This document shows positions 33,430 through 43,642 of a stretch of 64,000 bases of DNA, piece by piece. Position numbers and translations under genes: made by a program. The DNA comes from Alopecurus myosuroides. Taxonomy: Eukaryota; Streptophyta; Magnoliopsida; Poales; Poaceae. Within the stretch, counting starts at the first letter, position 1. Each line of letters starts with the position of its first letter. Under the pieces are notes generated by a model that was not told the origin of the DNA, did no database searches, and worked only from the letters and a program-made list of their open reading frames with translations. The DNA lies in contig CM054059.1 in assembly GCA_028641055.1 (NCBI GenBank), positions 47,687,682 to 47,751,681 on the forward strand. The letters are read 5' to 3'.

Positions 33430-33800
33430 CTGATCAAAGTTTTAGCATTAGCCGTGATTTGGTCGTCGTGGCTGCGTAGAAATGACAAAGTTTTTAATGG
33501 TATAAATTGTTCCCTTATGCAGATTATCTTCAGGACTACAGTATACTCCGTACTTGGGTACCGCTGCAGCGTGCGGACCACCGGGACCTTTTTACGGAGG
33601 TGTGTACCAACGGCCAAGGACATTTTATCCCAGCATGGATGGCAGCATAATTTGCGGATCGGCCCTCCACCATCTTAGACGTTTTACTTACTTTTGTAAT
33701 TCGTCTATTTTTTTTGTTCAGGATCCTTCTGACTGTGTGCATCTTCGATATGCAGAGTCTGGATGTATTACATTACTTAAGTAATAATAACTCCTTTTTT
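33430..33800 (+). pseudogene. LINE 3' end fragment (zf-RVT tail), + strand
   Basis: The frame from about 33454 reads IWSSWLRRNDKVFNGINCSL, and later LSQHGWQHNLRIGPPPS with a stop near 33676. This is the conserved end of the plant LINE ORF2, after the zinc-binding domain. The untranslated tail includes TTTTTTTTGTTCAGGATC and closes at CTTAAGTAATAATAA near 33780-33790, a TAA-rich end. The rest of the element is missing, a normal 5' truncation. Confidence 0.75.
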
Positions 33801-34300
33801 CGGGAAAAAAAATCCCGGTCGAGTTTCAAACATTTTCTCCTAACAAACATGACATAGGAAACATGCAATGGAACCTGTTTGCGTGACCCGGCGGGAATGA
33901 ATAAATTAGCACAGTACCATATCACCATTGATACTTCAACTCAACCGAGTGTCGCCGATGCGGACGTACAGCAACAGGCTAAACTGAAAACGCACATCTC
34001 GATCACGGGCGGGAAGCGTGGCCCCCAGCTCCAGCCCCAAGGGAGGGACGCTCGAGCAGACCCCTAAGGCTGGTGCTAGTGCGGGAGAGAGCGGAGGCGG
34101 TAGCGGCGGCGACTGGGCGAGAGGCGGGCGGGAGTGAGGCGAGAGGGGAGCGGCCGGCGGTGGCCGCGGCGCCCGGCGGTAGCGCCGCTACCGCCCGGCT
34201 ACCGCCCGCACTGGCCGGGCGAGAGGGGCGATAGGCAGGGCGGTGCGGTGGCGACGAGGGGCGATAGGGGGAGACGATAGTGGGGAGCGGGGCCGGGAGT

Positions 34301-34351
34301 AACGGCTAGCTGACGTGGCGCCCCCTGATTGGTCCACGTCAGCTAGCCGTT
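34301..34351. promoter_or_regulatory. Perfect 18-bp hairpin upstream of the PIF transposase (copy 1)
   Basis: AACGGCTAGCTGACGTGG (34301-34318) is followed by a 15-base loop and then CCACGTCAGCTAGCCGTT (34334-34351), perfectly self-complementary. The loop holds ATTGG (a reversed CCAAT). The same hairpin occurs at 49403-49453 in copy 2. It lies about 70 bases before the TATA box. Confidence 0.85.
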
Positions 34352-34422
34352 GGGGGGAGCCGTTGCTGCCCGAAAAAATAAGAAAAAAATGGAAAAAAAT
34401 CGAAATTTTCATCTCCTCCCCC

Positions 34423-34430
34423 TATAAATA
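34423..34430 (+). promoter_or_regulatory. TATA box of the PIF transposase (copy 1)
   Basis: CCTATAAATACCCCC, about 82 bases before the conserved ATG at 34505; the equivalent CTATAAATAACC is present in copy 2 at 49510-49517. Confidence 0.75.
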
Positions 34431-34504
34431 CCCCCCATATGCCTGCACTCACTCCACACCTCATTTCAGCTCCTCCACTATCCATTTCCACTCCTCTCGA
34501 CGCC

Positions 34505-35764
34505 ATGTCTCCGTCCAGCAGCAGCGATTCGAGCGACGGAGTGGAGGGTGAGATGATCGCTGCAATGCAGGCGGAGTACGAGGCGGCGATGCTCAACCTC
34601 GAAGCGGTGCCAAGACCGCCGCGACGCCGTCGAGAGTTCATCAGGCGTGATCGTCTGGGCGCCCACGATCGGCTCTACGACGACTACTTCGCCGGCAACT
34701 ATGCCTATCCTCCGAGTTTCTTCCCGCGAAGGTATCGGATGAGGCGATCCCTTTTTCTACGCATTGTGGATAGATTGGGTGAATACTCTCCGTATTTCAC
34801 CCAAAGAGCTGATGCTCTCAACCGTGCTGGTTTTGCTCCCCTACAAAAGTGTACTGCGGCGTTGCGTCTGTTAGCTTATGGAGCCGCTGCTGATACGATA
34901 GATGAGTGGTTTAAGTTAGCTAGACAAACTTCGTCAGAGTGTCTAGAGGAATTCTGTGAGGGCATCATCAACTGTTACGGGGAAGAATTTTGTCGTCGAC
35001 CTACTGTCGCGGATACTCAGCGTCTGTTACCGAAAGCCGAGGAGCGCGGCTTTCCGGGCATTCTAGAGAGCATCGATTGCATGCATTGGCAGTGGAGGAA
35101 CTACCCAGTTGCGCATGCCGGTCAATTCACAAGGGGAGACATCAAACACCCTACCATAATCTTAGAAGCCGTTGCGTCGTATGATCGTTGGATCTGGCAT
35201 GCCTTTTTTGGAGTCGCCGGGTCCAACAACGACGTCAATGTGCTCAATCAGTCGCCATTGTTCACGGACGTTCTTAGAGGAGAAGCACCCATAGTGAACT
35301 TCACGGTGAATGGACACCAGTACAACAGGGGTTACTACCTTGCCGACGGCATCTACCCCTCCTGGCCGGTGTTCATGAAGGGTGTTATTCTTCCACAAAG
35401 TGAAAAGCATCGGCTGTTCACTACTGCTCAAGCAGCTTGGCGTAAAGATGTCGAGTGTACATTTGGAGTGCTGAAGGCTAGGTTCAACATTATAGCAGTT
35501 CCGGGACGCTCCTACTCCAGACGTACTCTTGGGTTGATCATGCGTGCATGTGTCATTCTGCACAACATGATCATCGACGATGAGCGTGGTACCAATTTGG
35601 AAAACATCTATGAGACAGTTGATTCCAATGTCGGCCCTGCAATACATACCAATGCACTACCAAGCCTAGCAGCCAGGATTCAGATGGACAACGAAATGAG
35701 GGCCTCGCCGATGTATACCCAGCTCCAACATGATTTGATTGAGCATGTGTGGGCTCATGCCTAG
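34505..35764 (+). CDS. PIF/Harbinger transposase, intact (419 aa)
   Basis: A DDE_Tnp_4-type transposase that would excise and insert PIF/Harbinger elements at 3-bp targets. The start is set at 34505 (MSPSSSSDSSDGVEGEM) because copy 2 starts at the homologous codon; the upstream ATG at 34439 lies only 9 bases after the TATA box. The N-terminal helical, likely DNA-binding part (residues about 50-150) has RRYRMRRSLFLRIVDRLGEY and PLQKCTAALRLLAYG. The catalytic triad is visible: first Asp in GILESIDCMHWQWRN, second in GSNNDVNVLNQ, Glu in WRKDVECTFGVLKARFNI. C-terminal RACVILHNMIIDDERG is typical. The frame has no breaks, so the protein may still be competent. PIF systems normally also need a Myb-like partner, which is not encoded here. 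Confidence 0.95.
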   Translation: MSPSSSSDSSDGVEGEMIAAMQAEYEAAMLNLEAVPRPPRRRREFIRRDRLGAHDRLYDDYFAGNYAYPPSFFPRRYRMRRSLFLRIVDRLGEYSPYFTQRADALNRAGFAPLQKCTAALRLLAYGAAADTIDEWFKLARQTSSECLEEFCEGIINCYGEEFCRRPTVADTQRLLPKAEERGFPGILESIDCMHWQWRNYPVAHAGQFTRGDIKHPTIILEAVASYDRWIWHAFFGVAGSNNDVNVLNQSPLFTDVLRGEAPIVNFTVNGHQYNRGYYLADGIYPSWPVFMKGVILPQSEKHRLFTTAQAAWRKDVECTFGVLKARFNIIAVPGRSYSRRTLGLIMRACVILHNMIIDDERGTNLENIYETVDSNVGPAIHTNALPSLAARIQMDNEMRASPMYTQLQHDLIEHVWAHA

Positions 35765-37737
35765 ATTATGTAATTTTTTCAATTTTTATGTAATTTTTAT
35801 TAATTATTATGTAATCGGTACAATTTTAGTTGAATAAAATAATTCCCTTGCATTATTTGCAATGTTTTAAATCTTAAAAATAAATGTTGACGTGGAGGAG
35901 AGAGAAATGCTGATGTGAAGGAGAGAGGAGTGATAGTGGGAACTATAGCCCGTGCACTGGCATTGTGCCGTGAGAGTGGCGTGAGAGTGGGGTGAGAGTG
36001 AGAGGAAAAACTGACGTGGCGGGGCTGTAGCCCGTGATAGGTGGTGATGCACTGGCACCAGCCTAACTAACGCGTCCACCGGCCGCGGCCTGAACAGGCA
36101 AAGTGTCAGCCACTCCAAAGCCTGATCGATAGGAGGGTGGCGGTTGTGGAGCCACCACAGCAAGTTCGTCAGCGTGTCGCCGTCGTCATCCGCCGCCAGC
36201 GCCCTCGCCTTCTCCAGCGCGGAGTCCTTGTCGTAGATCCCTTCCAGGGCGTACACGAAGCCCTTCCGCCCTTCTCCGACGCCGTGCTGGCTCGACAAGC
36301 CTGCCGGCGTGGACCAGTACTCCACCATCTCACGCACGAACCCAGTGTCTGAGAAAAGCGCCTGTGTGATCGGCAGCAGCGGCGGAACCTGGACGACACC
36401 CAGTCTGCGTTCTGGTGAACAAAAGCTTGGATGGCCGTCCCTCCTGTTCGCCCACACAACATGGACGACGCGGGTGCCACTGCTGAACTCGTCCTCGTAT
36501 ATCATCGCCCCTTCCTCCCTGGGGACATGCCACGATGTATGTGCCGCCCGTATCTCGAACGCGGTCAGCGTCGTGCCGACGGTGATCAGGCTGATATCCT
36601 TGTAGCTCAGACCGAGAAGCTTGGCGGAGTAGTAGGCGTTGACGGCCTCTTCGATCCTTCCCTGGCTGCGCCCGTCGGCGGACTCTGTCAGCCCTGACGT
36701 CCAGGAATGCAGCTTCCAGAGATCAAAATTCCTCAGCCTGGTGCAGCTCGCGCCACTCTCTCTGGACAGAGTCATGAAGTCAGCCAGGATGGCGTACGCC
36801 TCAGACCTGTACTCCCTCCCCCAGGATGGATCGATCTTGACAAGCACGGCGATGGCATACAAGAAGTAACCCACCTGGTAGTGGTGATCGCTGTAGATCC
36901 CGAAGCCAGAGTCCGCCCCAGCGTCCGTCAGCCCCTGGAGGGTGACGAGCCCGCCCCACTGGGGTTCGTACGAGAACCCGTTGCCCTGGAAGCTTCCGTC
37001 CAGCCACGGCGTGATGGCGCCGCGCAGGAACTGACACACCTCCGCGATGACGTCAGGGCACCGGACCTCCTCCGCGATCACTGCCAGTCTTGCCGCCCTG
37101 GCGAGGCGCCTTGCCGTAGAGGTAGCACGAACTGGTCTTGATGGGGCGTGAAGCGAGGCCGTCCACATCCTTGCGGAGCGCGGCCACGATCTCGTCCACC
37201 CCGCCGGTGTTGTAGCCCGGTTTAGCATGCCATGTAGGGGACAAACAGCGGCACATCGGGCCTGGATTTAGGAACCAAGAATCGCCGACGACCCCGACCA
37301 GGTCGCCGTCGATGGTCGGGTACCGGAAGTCCTTGAGCACCCGGATAGAGGGGTCGTTCTAGAGCACCCCGAGGTGAAGAGGATGCGCGAGCATGAGCAG
37401 GTCCCCCGGTCCCTGCTTGCGCCACTTGTACTCGATGCTGAAGGGCCGGTTCAGCACGGCTTCACCTGCCGTCGGGAAGCACCGGCTGTAGCGATCCAGA
37501 TCAGCCTCCATGGCCGCGTCTGGTAGGTACGCAACGCGCAGCACACCGGAGAACCCGCAAGCCGACGACAGCTGCGAGTCTCCGGACTGCGAGAGCCGAA
37601 TCGCGGCGTCGGCGTAAAGGAGGAAAGTCTGGCCGCTGGTCATCCGGAGGCGCCACTTGGTGAGCGTCCTGTCGCAGGGAGCGGCGTCGACGAAGGCGTG
37701 GCCGGAGGTGGTGACGGAGATGCCGGCGGTGGCGGAC

Positions 37738-40700
37738 TGTCGCACCCGGACTTCTAAAGGATACTCGCCGTTCCGTTGAACAGTAGTAGATTGGATTACG
37801 GGGCTTACCGGCACCCGCGTCCTCTTACGAGTAGGCCAACACACGTATGTGTGACAACCAACCCCTATCTGTTCAGCGTCGACGTAAACTATCCCATAGA
37901 AATCAGGATACTTCCATTGACGTACTTCAAAACATACACACATGGTACGTCAACGGCGTTTGAACAAGTGATATCACAACAGATCTCTACGACACAAAAG
38001 ATTGAAATAAGTTGCAAATGGCTCTCATTAGAGCAGAGATAGCAAATACAATCATTCAGAGGACACATGTCCCAACAATTCATCATTACATCACAGCGGA
38101 AGCATTCAACATGTCTGGGTACAGACAAGAACCAAATAGGCCTAAGAGGCCGGAAACGGAAAGACGGAGCCCATCCACGAAGTCTCGGATCCTGCCCAGG
38201 TCCGCTATCTACTCGTCAGCAGTCTCGTCATACTCCACGTAGTAGCCACCATGTAGATCCTCGAAAACGTAGGTCTGCGGAAACCACAGCCCCAAAGGGG
38301 TCAGTACATAAACGTACTGGCAAGCAAGACTCACAGTTCACCAAAGTGTAGCCCGTCAACACCAAGCACAGATGCCTTGGGTTCAACGGAAGAAAGGGGA
38401 TATAAAAGATGCTGCAACTGGCTGCGCTAACCAACTACAGAGAACTACAACTTCCAACTAACAGAAAGGGGATAAGATCGAGTATTGTAACCAACTGAAA
38501 GATAACTTCAAACAAACCCATCCTGGATCTCGCCCCTTATCCGAAGAAGCAATCCGAGGATAACTCACACAGTTGGATTAAGGATGGTTCAGATTATTGT
38601 GTCAATAAGCCTATTACTAGTCAAGTTGTTAATCATTGGGTGTAAGGTTGTTAATCATTAGGTTTAAGTTGTCCTGAGTACTTGTTAGCCAGTACTTTCA
38701 CCAAGTAATCCATAACCGCGGAAAACACGGCTTCTCGAGAAGATTATCCCTGCAGGGTTGCACCAATTTGGCCGTACACGCATGAATAACCCGCCAGATG
38801 GAAAGGCCCTTTCACCAAGCGGGGCACTCAACACAACTCAACTCTTCTTCGCATCAAGCCCAAAGCACCTTGGGCGCACGGCTAATCGAGCCCAGAAGAA
38901 AATGGAGCCTCATAGCACTCTAAGAACGTGTCCCCCTATATGCCGACTATGAAAGTTCCACCCGGGTACCAAGGGCTCGCAAGATCATGCATGCAGCAAA
39001 TGGAAAACCCGAACTAAATGAGGCGATTTGGACGAGATGCGAATCGAATCAAATTGAGGGGGGCGCCCATACTCGCTTCCCACATGCGGTTAGTGCGCTC
39101 ATCATGGATCAGTAGACAAGACCCTTTTCCTATTAGGGTCGACACTAGCAGGCCTCAAAACCACAAAGGGCCTCCTGCCGGTGCCTTATCATCAAATTAT
39201 TATTTAGCATATAACATTAGAATGATTGATTGATTAAACATCGAGCCCCCAGAACATAATGGAATATAGTAACAGAAAGTAACGGGTAACAGACTCGAGC
39301 AAAACAACCTAAGCATGCTAGTAAGACACGGGCTCAAACAAAAGGTTATAGGTATGGAGGTGAGGCAATATCAGGGTTAAAGGATACATGTGATAGGTTC
39401 GCAACAGAAACAACTACTACTATGGCTTAGCAGGAATAGACAACGGAAAGTATCGGTAACCAATGTTGAAAGGAACACAATGGTTCATGTGAGTGATAAC
39501 TTGCCTGCAAACCCAGTAGCCTGGTACTGAGCTAACTCCTTAGAAGGGGTGTCGTAAGAATCGTCGGTCTCAACGTCGTCGTGTATCCGAGAAGAAGCAA
39601 ACAAACAATGCAGAAAGATAAACAATCAATAACATGGCATAGTGCACAAACATGGGATGATGCATGACCATTTAGTTGATGCATAGAAATAAACTAGTTG
39701 ACAAGATAGAAACATGATTAAATGGACCCACATGCAATTTGAGTTGCACCTGAAAAGCCCATGAATTGTGGTGGAATTAATTGTTTTACAACTAATCAAA
39801 TTGTGTAAGTGAATTAGCATGATGCATGGATGAGAAAAATAGAAAAATAACAACAATTGAATCAAATGGAAATAAGGTTTAACAAGTTTGGGAATTCATT
39901 TATTAAGTTTTGGAATTTTGGTTACTTAAAGGTGTCACACAAGCATTTGTTGTTTTCACCACTTTTAATTGTTCCAAATAGATAACAAAATTCATATTTG
40001 ATTAGAACACCAAATTTTAGGTGGATTACATGTTTCACTTGTTGAAAAAGGATTTCAAATAAGTTATTTATGAATTAAACAAGTTTAAGCAAGAATTAAA
40101 TGAATTTAATTCAAACATGAACTTATTTGAATTTTTATTTATGCAAAACATTGAGTGAAGTTCATATTTGAAAGGGTTAGACTTTGATGGTTTGAAAACA
40201 TATTTTATATGTCCCAAAAGAATTTGTTTTGATCAAGTTATAAATTTAGCAATATTAAATGAATTAAACAAGATTTAAATCATTTAACCAATTTTAATTA
40301 TTCAAAACATGAAACAAATTTTATATTTGAAAAGGTGGTTTAATTTTGCATGGAAAACATATTTCATTTGTTGAAATTGGATTTAAAATGAGCAAGTTAT
40401 TATTTTAGCAATTTTAAATGCATTAAACAAGAAACAGTTGTTTTCAGCAATTTAAATTATTCAAAACAGCAAACAAAATTTATATTTGGAAAGTACATGA
40501 AAAATGGATTGGAAAACATATTAAGTTTGTTGGATTTGGAATTTTTATGAACAAGTTATGATTTTTGCAAGTTTAAGTGAATTTAACAAGAATTTAAATA
40601 TTGCACCAATTTAAAGTATTCAAAACAGTAAATAAAATTTATATTTGGATAGAACATTTAATTTGGTACAGAAAACATATTTAAAAAGTTAAATTTGGAG

Positions 40701-42588
40701 TTACAATGATTTTCTTATGCAATTTACAAGATATAGTGCAAAACTGCCATTTTTAATCCATCTAGGGACTTGAAAAATATTTTGCAGGGCTAGAAATAAT
40801 TACCAGGGGCATGGATGTGAATCTGAGATGTTTCTGTGACCAAATTGATGAAAAATAAAAAAGGTGGGTTTTATTGAGGGAGGGGGGATTCGATCCCCTC
40901 ACCTCCTGACTGCACAAGGGTGGCCTAACCAGTGGGATGAGCTGCTTCTTGTGACAGACAGGGGGCAGTGGGGTGGATATGGTTCAGAACTGCACACCTC
41001 GGAAAAACTTAACAGGAAAAAGGTGGGGCTGGGGATCGAACCCAGCACCTGTGGCTCCCTGCGCGCGGCTGCTGCCAGTGGGCTGGTGCGGCTGCTGGTG
41101 GAAGGAAGGGATCTCGGGGGAATAAGAGGTGTGGCTGCGGGTAACTTTCTGAATCTTAACTGAACCCGAGCGGAAGGGAAACAGGTCGATGGTCGATCGC
41201 TGCAGCGGCTGCTCGCCGTGGGCTCGCCGGAGAGGGGGCGTCGTGGGGGTGCGGCCAAGGGAGAGATGAGGGGAGGGAAGGAGACGGAGGAGGCTCACCT
41301 TGGGGGGCTGGAAGGAGGCGGTGCAGGGAGGTCGGAGCAGCAGGCGAAGCAGGGCGCGGACCGGCGAAAGGAGGGGACGGCGCCGGCGGCCTGAGCCCTC
41401 CCGGCCCGTGCCGGAGGGTGGAGGAGGAAGAGGGGTTCGGGGCGGTTCCATTCCCGCCGCTTGCGCGGCCGGAGGGGCCCCGGACGGCCGGCGACCACCG
41501 GAGGAGGAGTAGCTCGGGTGAGGTACAGGTTACAGGGAAACAGAGGAGGCTTCAGGGAGAGAGAGGAGATGAGGGAAGAGTGGAGGCGGGGGAGAAGAGA
41601 TGGAGGGAGCTAGGGGAACCCTAGGGCTCGGCCTAGGGTTTTAAGGAGGGGGAGAGGAGGCACAGCCGTTGCCTGTGTGCTCTGATGCACGTGGACACCA
41701 TGGATGTCCCTCCGTACAGAGGAGGAAGAAAAGGGGAAGGGGTATTGGGCTCTGGTTTTTGGTGGACTGGGCCTAGTTGGCTATCTCTCTCTCATCCCTT
41801 CTTTTTATTAATTGCTTTGGTTTTTTTTTTGTGCTGAAAATAGAATTGGAAGAAATAGATGGGATTTTGAATTTGGAAAATTTTGGGAAAATTTGGGTGG
41901 GTTAAAATGGTCAACAGCAACCACTTTGCAACTTTGAATTTTCAAAATTCTCAAATAACTTGATGTTTGTATTTAACTCAAAATTTGGATGATTTTTATA
42001 TTAATTGAAACTTAATGAAAACAAACCTTTTAATAGGGTGAACCCTATGTTTAATTTGATTAAATGATTATAATTATTTGGTGATTTTCATATATTCAAG
42101 TTGGGTGCTGTTTGGTGGTTTGTCTTGAATTGGAAAGCAAATTGGAATTAATTGATTAAAATAATACCACCATTTTAATAGTTGAACAAACATGGAATAA
42201 ATGGAAACAATAGATTAGATTGTTTTGGTAATTTTCATAATTTTTCAATTGGGTGTTGTTTATACAATGTATTGAATTTTTGAATGTGATTTTGGAAACA
42301 ATTGATTGATTAAAACCATTAACTTAACAAGTGAGCATTTTGGAATAAAAAGAAAACAATTTGGTTGTTTTTATTTGATATTTTTATTTTAAAGGTTGTA
42401 ACAGAGCAAGTATGAAAACAAATCATTTGAAATTGTTTGAGTTTCATTGTGAAAACAAATAAAAACAGGTGCAAACAAATAGTAAACAAATGCAAACAAG
42501 GGAGTAAAATGATGCCATGATGCAATACTTTAATCAAACAGGAAATCAAACATTCTAAGTGGTAGGTTTTCATACTTGGGCTGTTACA
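37738..42588 (-). repeat. 3' LTR of the long-LTR element (4851 bp)
   Basis: Pairs with 43643-48495. It consists of a long AT-rich part (about 39240-40800 and 41800-42580 in + coordinates) around a GC-rich block (about 41030-41660), which on the - strand follows CCTTAAAACCCTAGG and probably contains the transcription start. The GC-rich block creates overlapping open frames on both strands (40864-41624), repeated in the other LTR; these are composition effects. Two tRNA B-box-like sites are at 40886-40898 and 41031-41044 (see findings). Confidence 0.95.
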
Positions 42589-43642
42589 AAACGCCCCCCC
42601 TTGAAGGAATCGCGCCCCGAGATTCCTACTGAGAAAAGAAAAGGTCCGGAAACTTCTTGGGAAGATCCTCTTGAGCTGTGACACATGAAACACATCGTGC
42701 ACATTGGATAGACGTCAGGTAATTTGCAAACCACCGGATCATTTTCAAGTAAAGGGAGAGGTTTTGTATCTAGGTTGTATAGCTGGATAGAACTTGATTC
42801 ATTTGGAGAATAGATTATCTGGCTAGAATGGTGCAACAGAGTTATTGACATCAATCCAACCAAGAATGACATCAATGTCAGAATTTCCAAGTAGTATGAG
42901 AGAAGCAAGGAATATGTGGCCTCCGATAAGAATTTGATTTCTGTGACTGAACTTGGAAGTCAACATTTGAGGTCCCGGAGAGTGAACAGTAATTTGATTG
43001 CTTAGTGGAACCACATCTAGGTTGCTTGTTGTGGAAAGGATCTTTGACACAAAAGAATGTGATGCTCCGGTATGAAACAACACTTTAGCTGAAACAGAGT
43101 TTAGCAGATGAACGGGGAAACTTTGATTAGACGCCGGTAGAAGAACTGAAATGGAAAACAACAACAAGATTTCAACGGACGAAAAGGATGTTGAGAAGAA
43201 TAGGATATTGAAGCAACACCGGGAAAACGAGAACAAAACTCCTGAGGTACTACGGAAAACCCATCCGGGCTTCTAAAGGATCAATATCTACTGCTTAAGG
43301 AATAGAGGATTTGCTTCCGGGGCTTACACGCCTCCGTTCTCAATCGTGAGTAGGCAACATGATAAATCATGTCACAACCACCTCCATTCCTATGATCTAA
43401 TAGATATAACCATCCTAGAGAAACCAGAATTCGTGAAATCCTAACTTGAAAGTTTAGATGAGAAGAGAAAAACAACGTTGCACTTCCTTACCAGAAAAAG
43501 GGAGGGTGGGTGGGGAAAGAAATAAAAGAACAGAATTCCTACTCTCACGTTTCATTTTTCCTATATAGCTACAAAATAGTTTCTAGACTCAACTGCGACC
43601 AGTAAAAAGGGATCCTACAGGCAGACAGGCTCTGATACCATT
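42589..43642 (-). pseudogene. Interior of the long-LTR element: aspartic protease remnant and integrase C-terminal tail
   Basis: Read on the - strand from the primer site (43640): about 400 bases without clear domains, then a frame (43236-42823) with KVLFHTGASHSFVSKI, the retropepsin DTGA site with the catalytic Asp changed to His, and SDIDVILGW. A further segment near 42700 gives SNVHDVFHVSQLKRIF, the end of a chromovirus (Tekay-type) integrase region. The stretch SRGSSQEV... and a G-rich purine tract next to 42589 complete it. Everything between protease and the integrase tail is missing, so reverse transcriptase, RNase H and the integrase core are gone. Confidence 0.8.
43628..43640 (-). 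promoter_or_regulatory. Primer-binding site (initiator tRNA-Met type)
   Basis: On the - strand TGGTATCAGAGCC begins two bases after the LTR end. This is the classical plant iMet primer site and proves the element runs right to left. Confidence 0.9.

Larger units (their letters stand above)
34068..36063 (+). mobile_element. PIF/Harbinger transposon, 1996 bp (copy 1)
   Basis: Terminal inverted repeats GGCTGGTGCTAGTGC (34068-34082) and GCACTGGCACCAGCC (36049-36063) differ by one base. The flanks are TAA (34065-34067) and TAA (36064-36066), the 3-bp duplication of PIF/Harbinger. Left of the gene are GGCGAGAG-type subterminal repeats (about 34100-34270), then a perfect hairpin (34301-34351) and a TATA box (34423-34430). 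One intact transposase follows. Right of the gene are GTGAGAGTG repeats (about 35960-36000). No Myb-like second ORF is present in the element. It is inserted in the 3' part of the GH81 gene. Confidence 0.95.

Noticed and set aside
34439..34504. Upstream ATG of the PIF transposase
   Set aside because: It lies 9 bases after the TATA box, probably before the transcription start, and copy 2 starts at the codon matching 34505.
35867..36066. Tail of the long minus-strand frame as GH81 C-terminus
   Set aside because: From 36063 leftwards the frame reads the PIF terminal region; it is a readthrough, not native GH81.
36137..37141. Plus-strand open frames such as 36707-37141
   Set aside because: They are antisense shadows of the GC-rich GH81 coding sequence on the - strand and have no family motifs.
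40864..41624. Overlapping frames on both strands in the GC-rich LTR block (and at 46741-47528)
   Set aside because: They occur in both LTRs, on both strands and in several registers, with no domain; this is base composition in an LTR.
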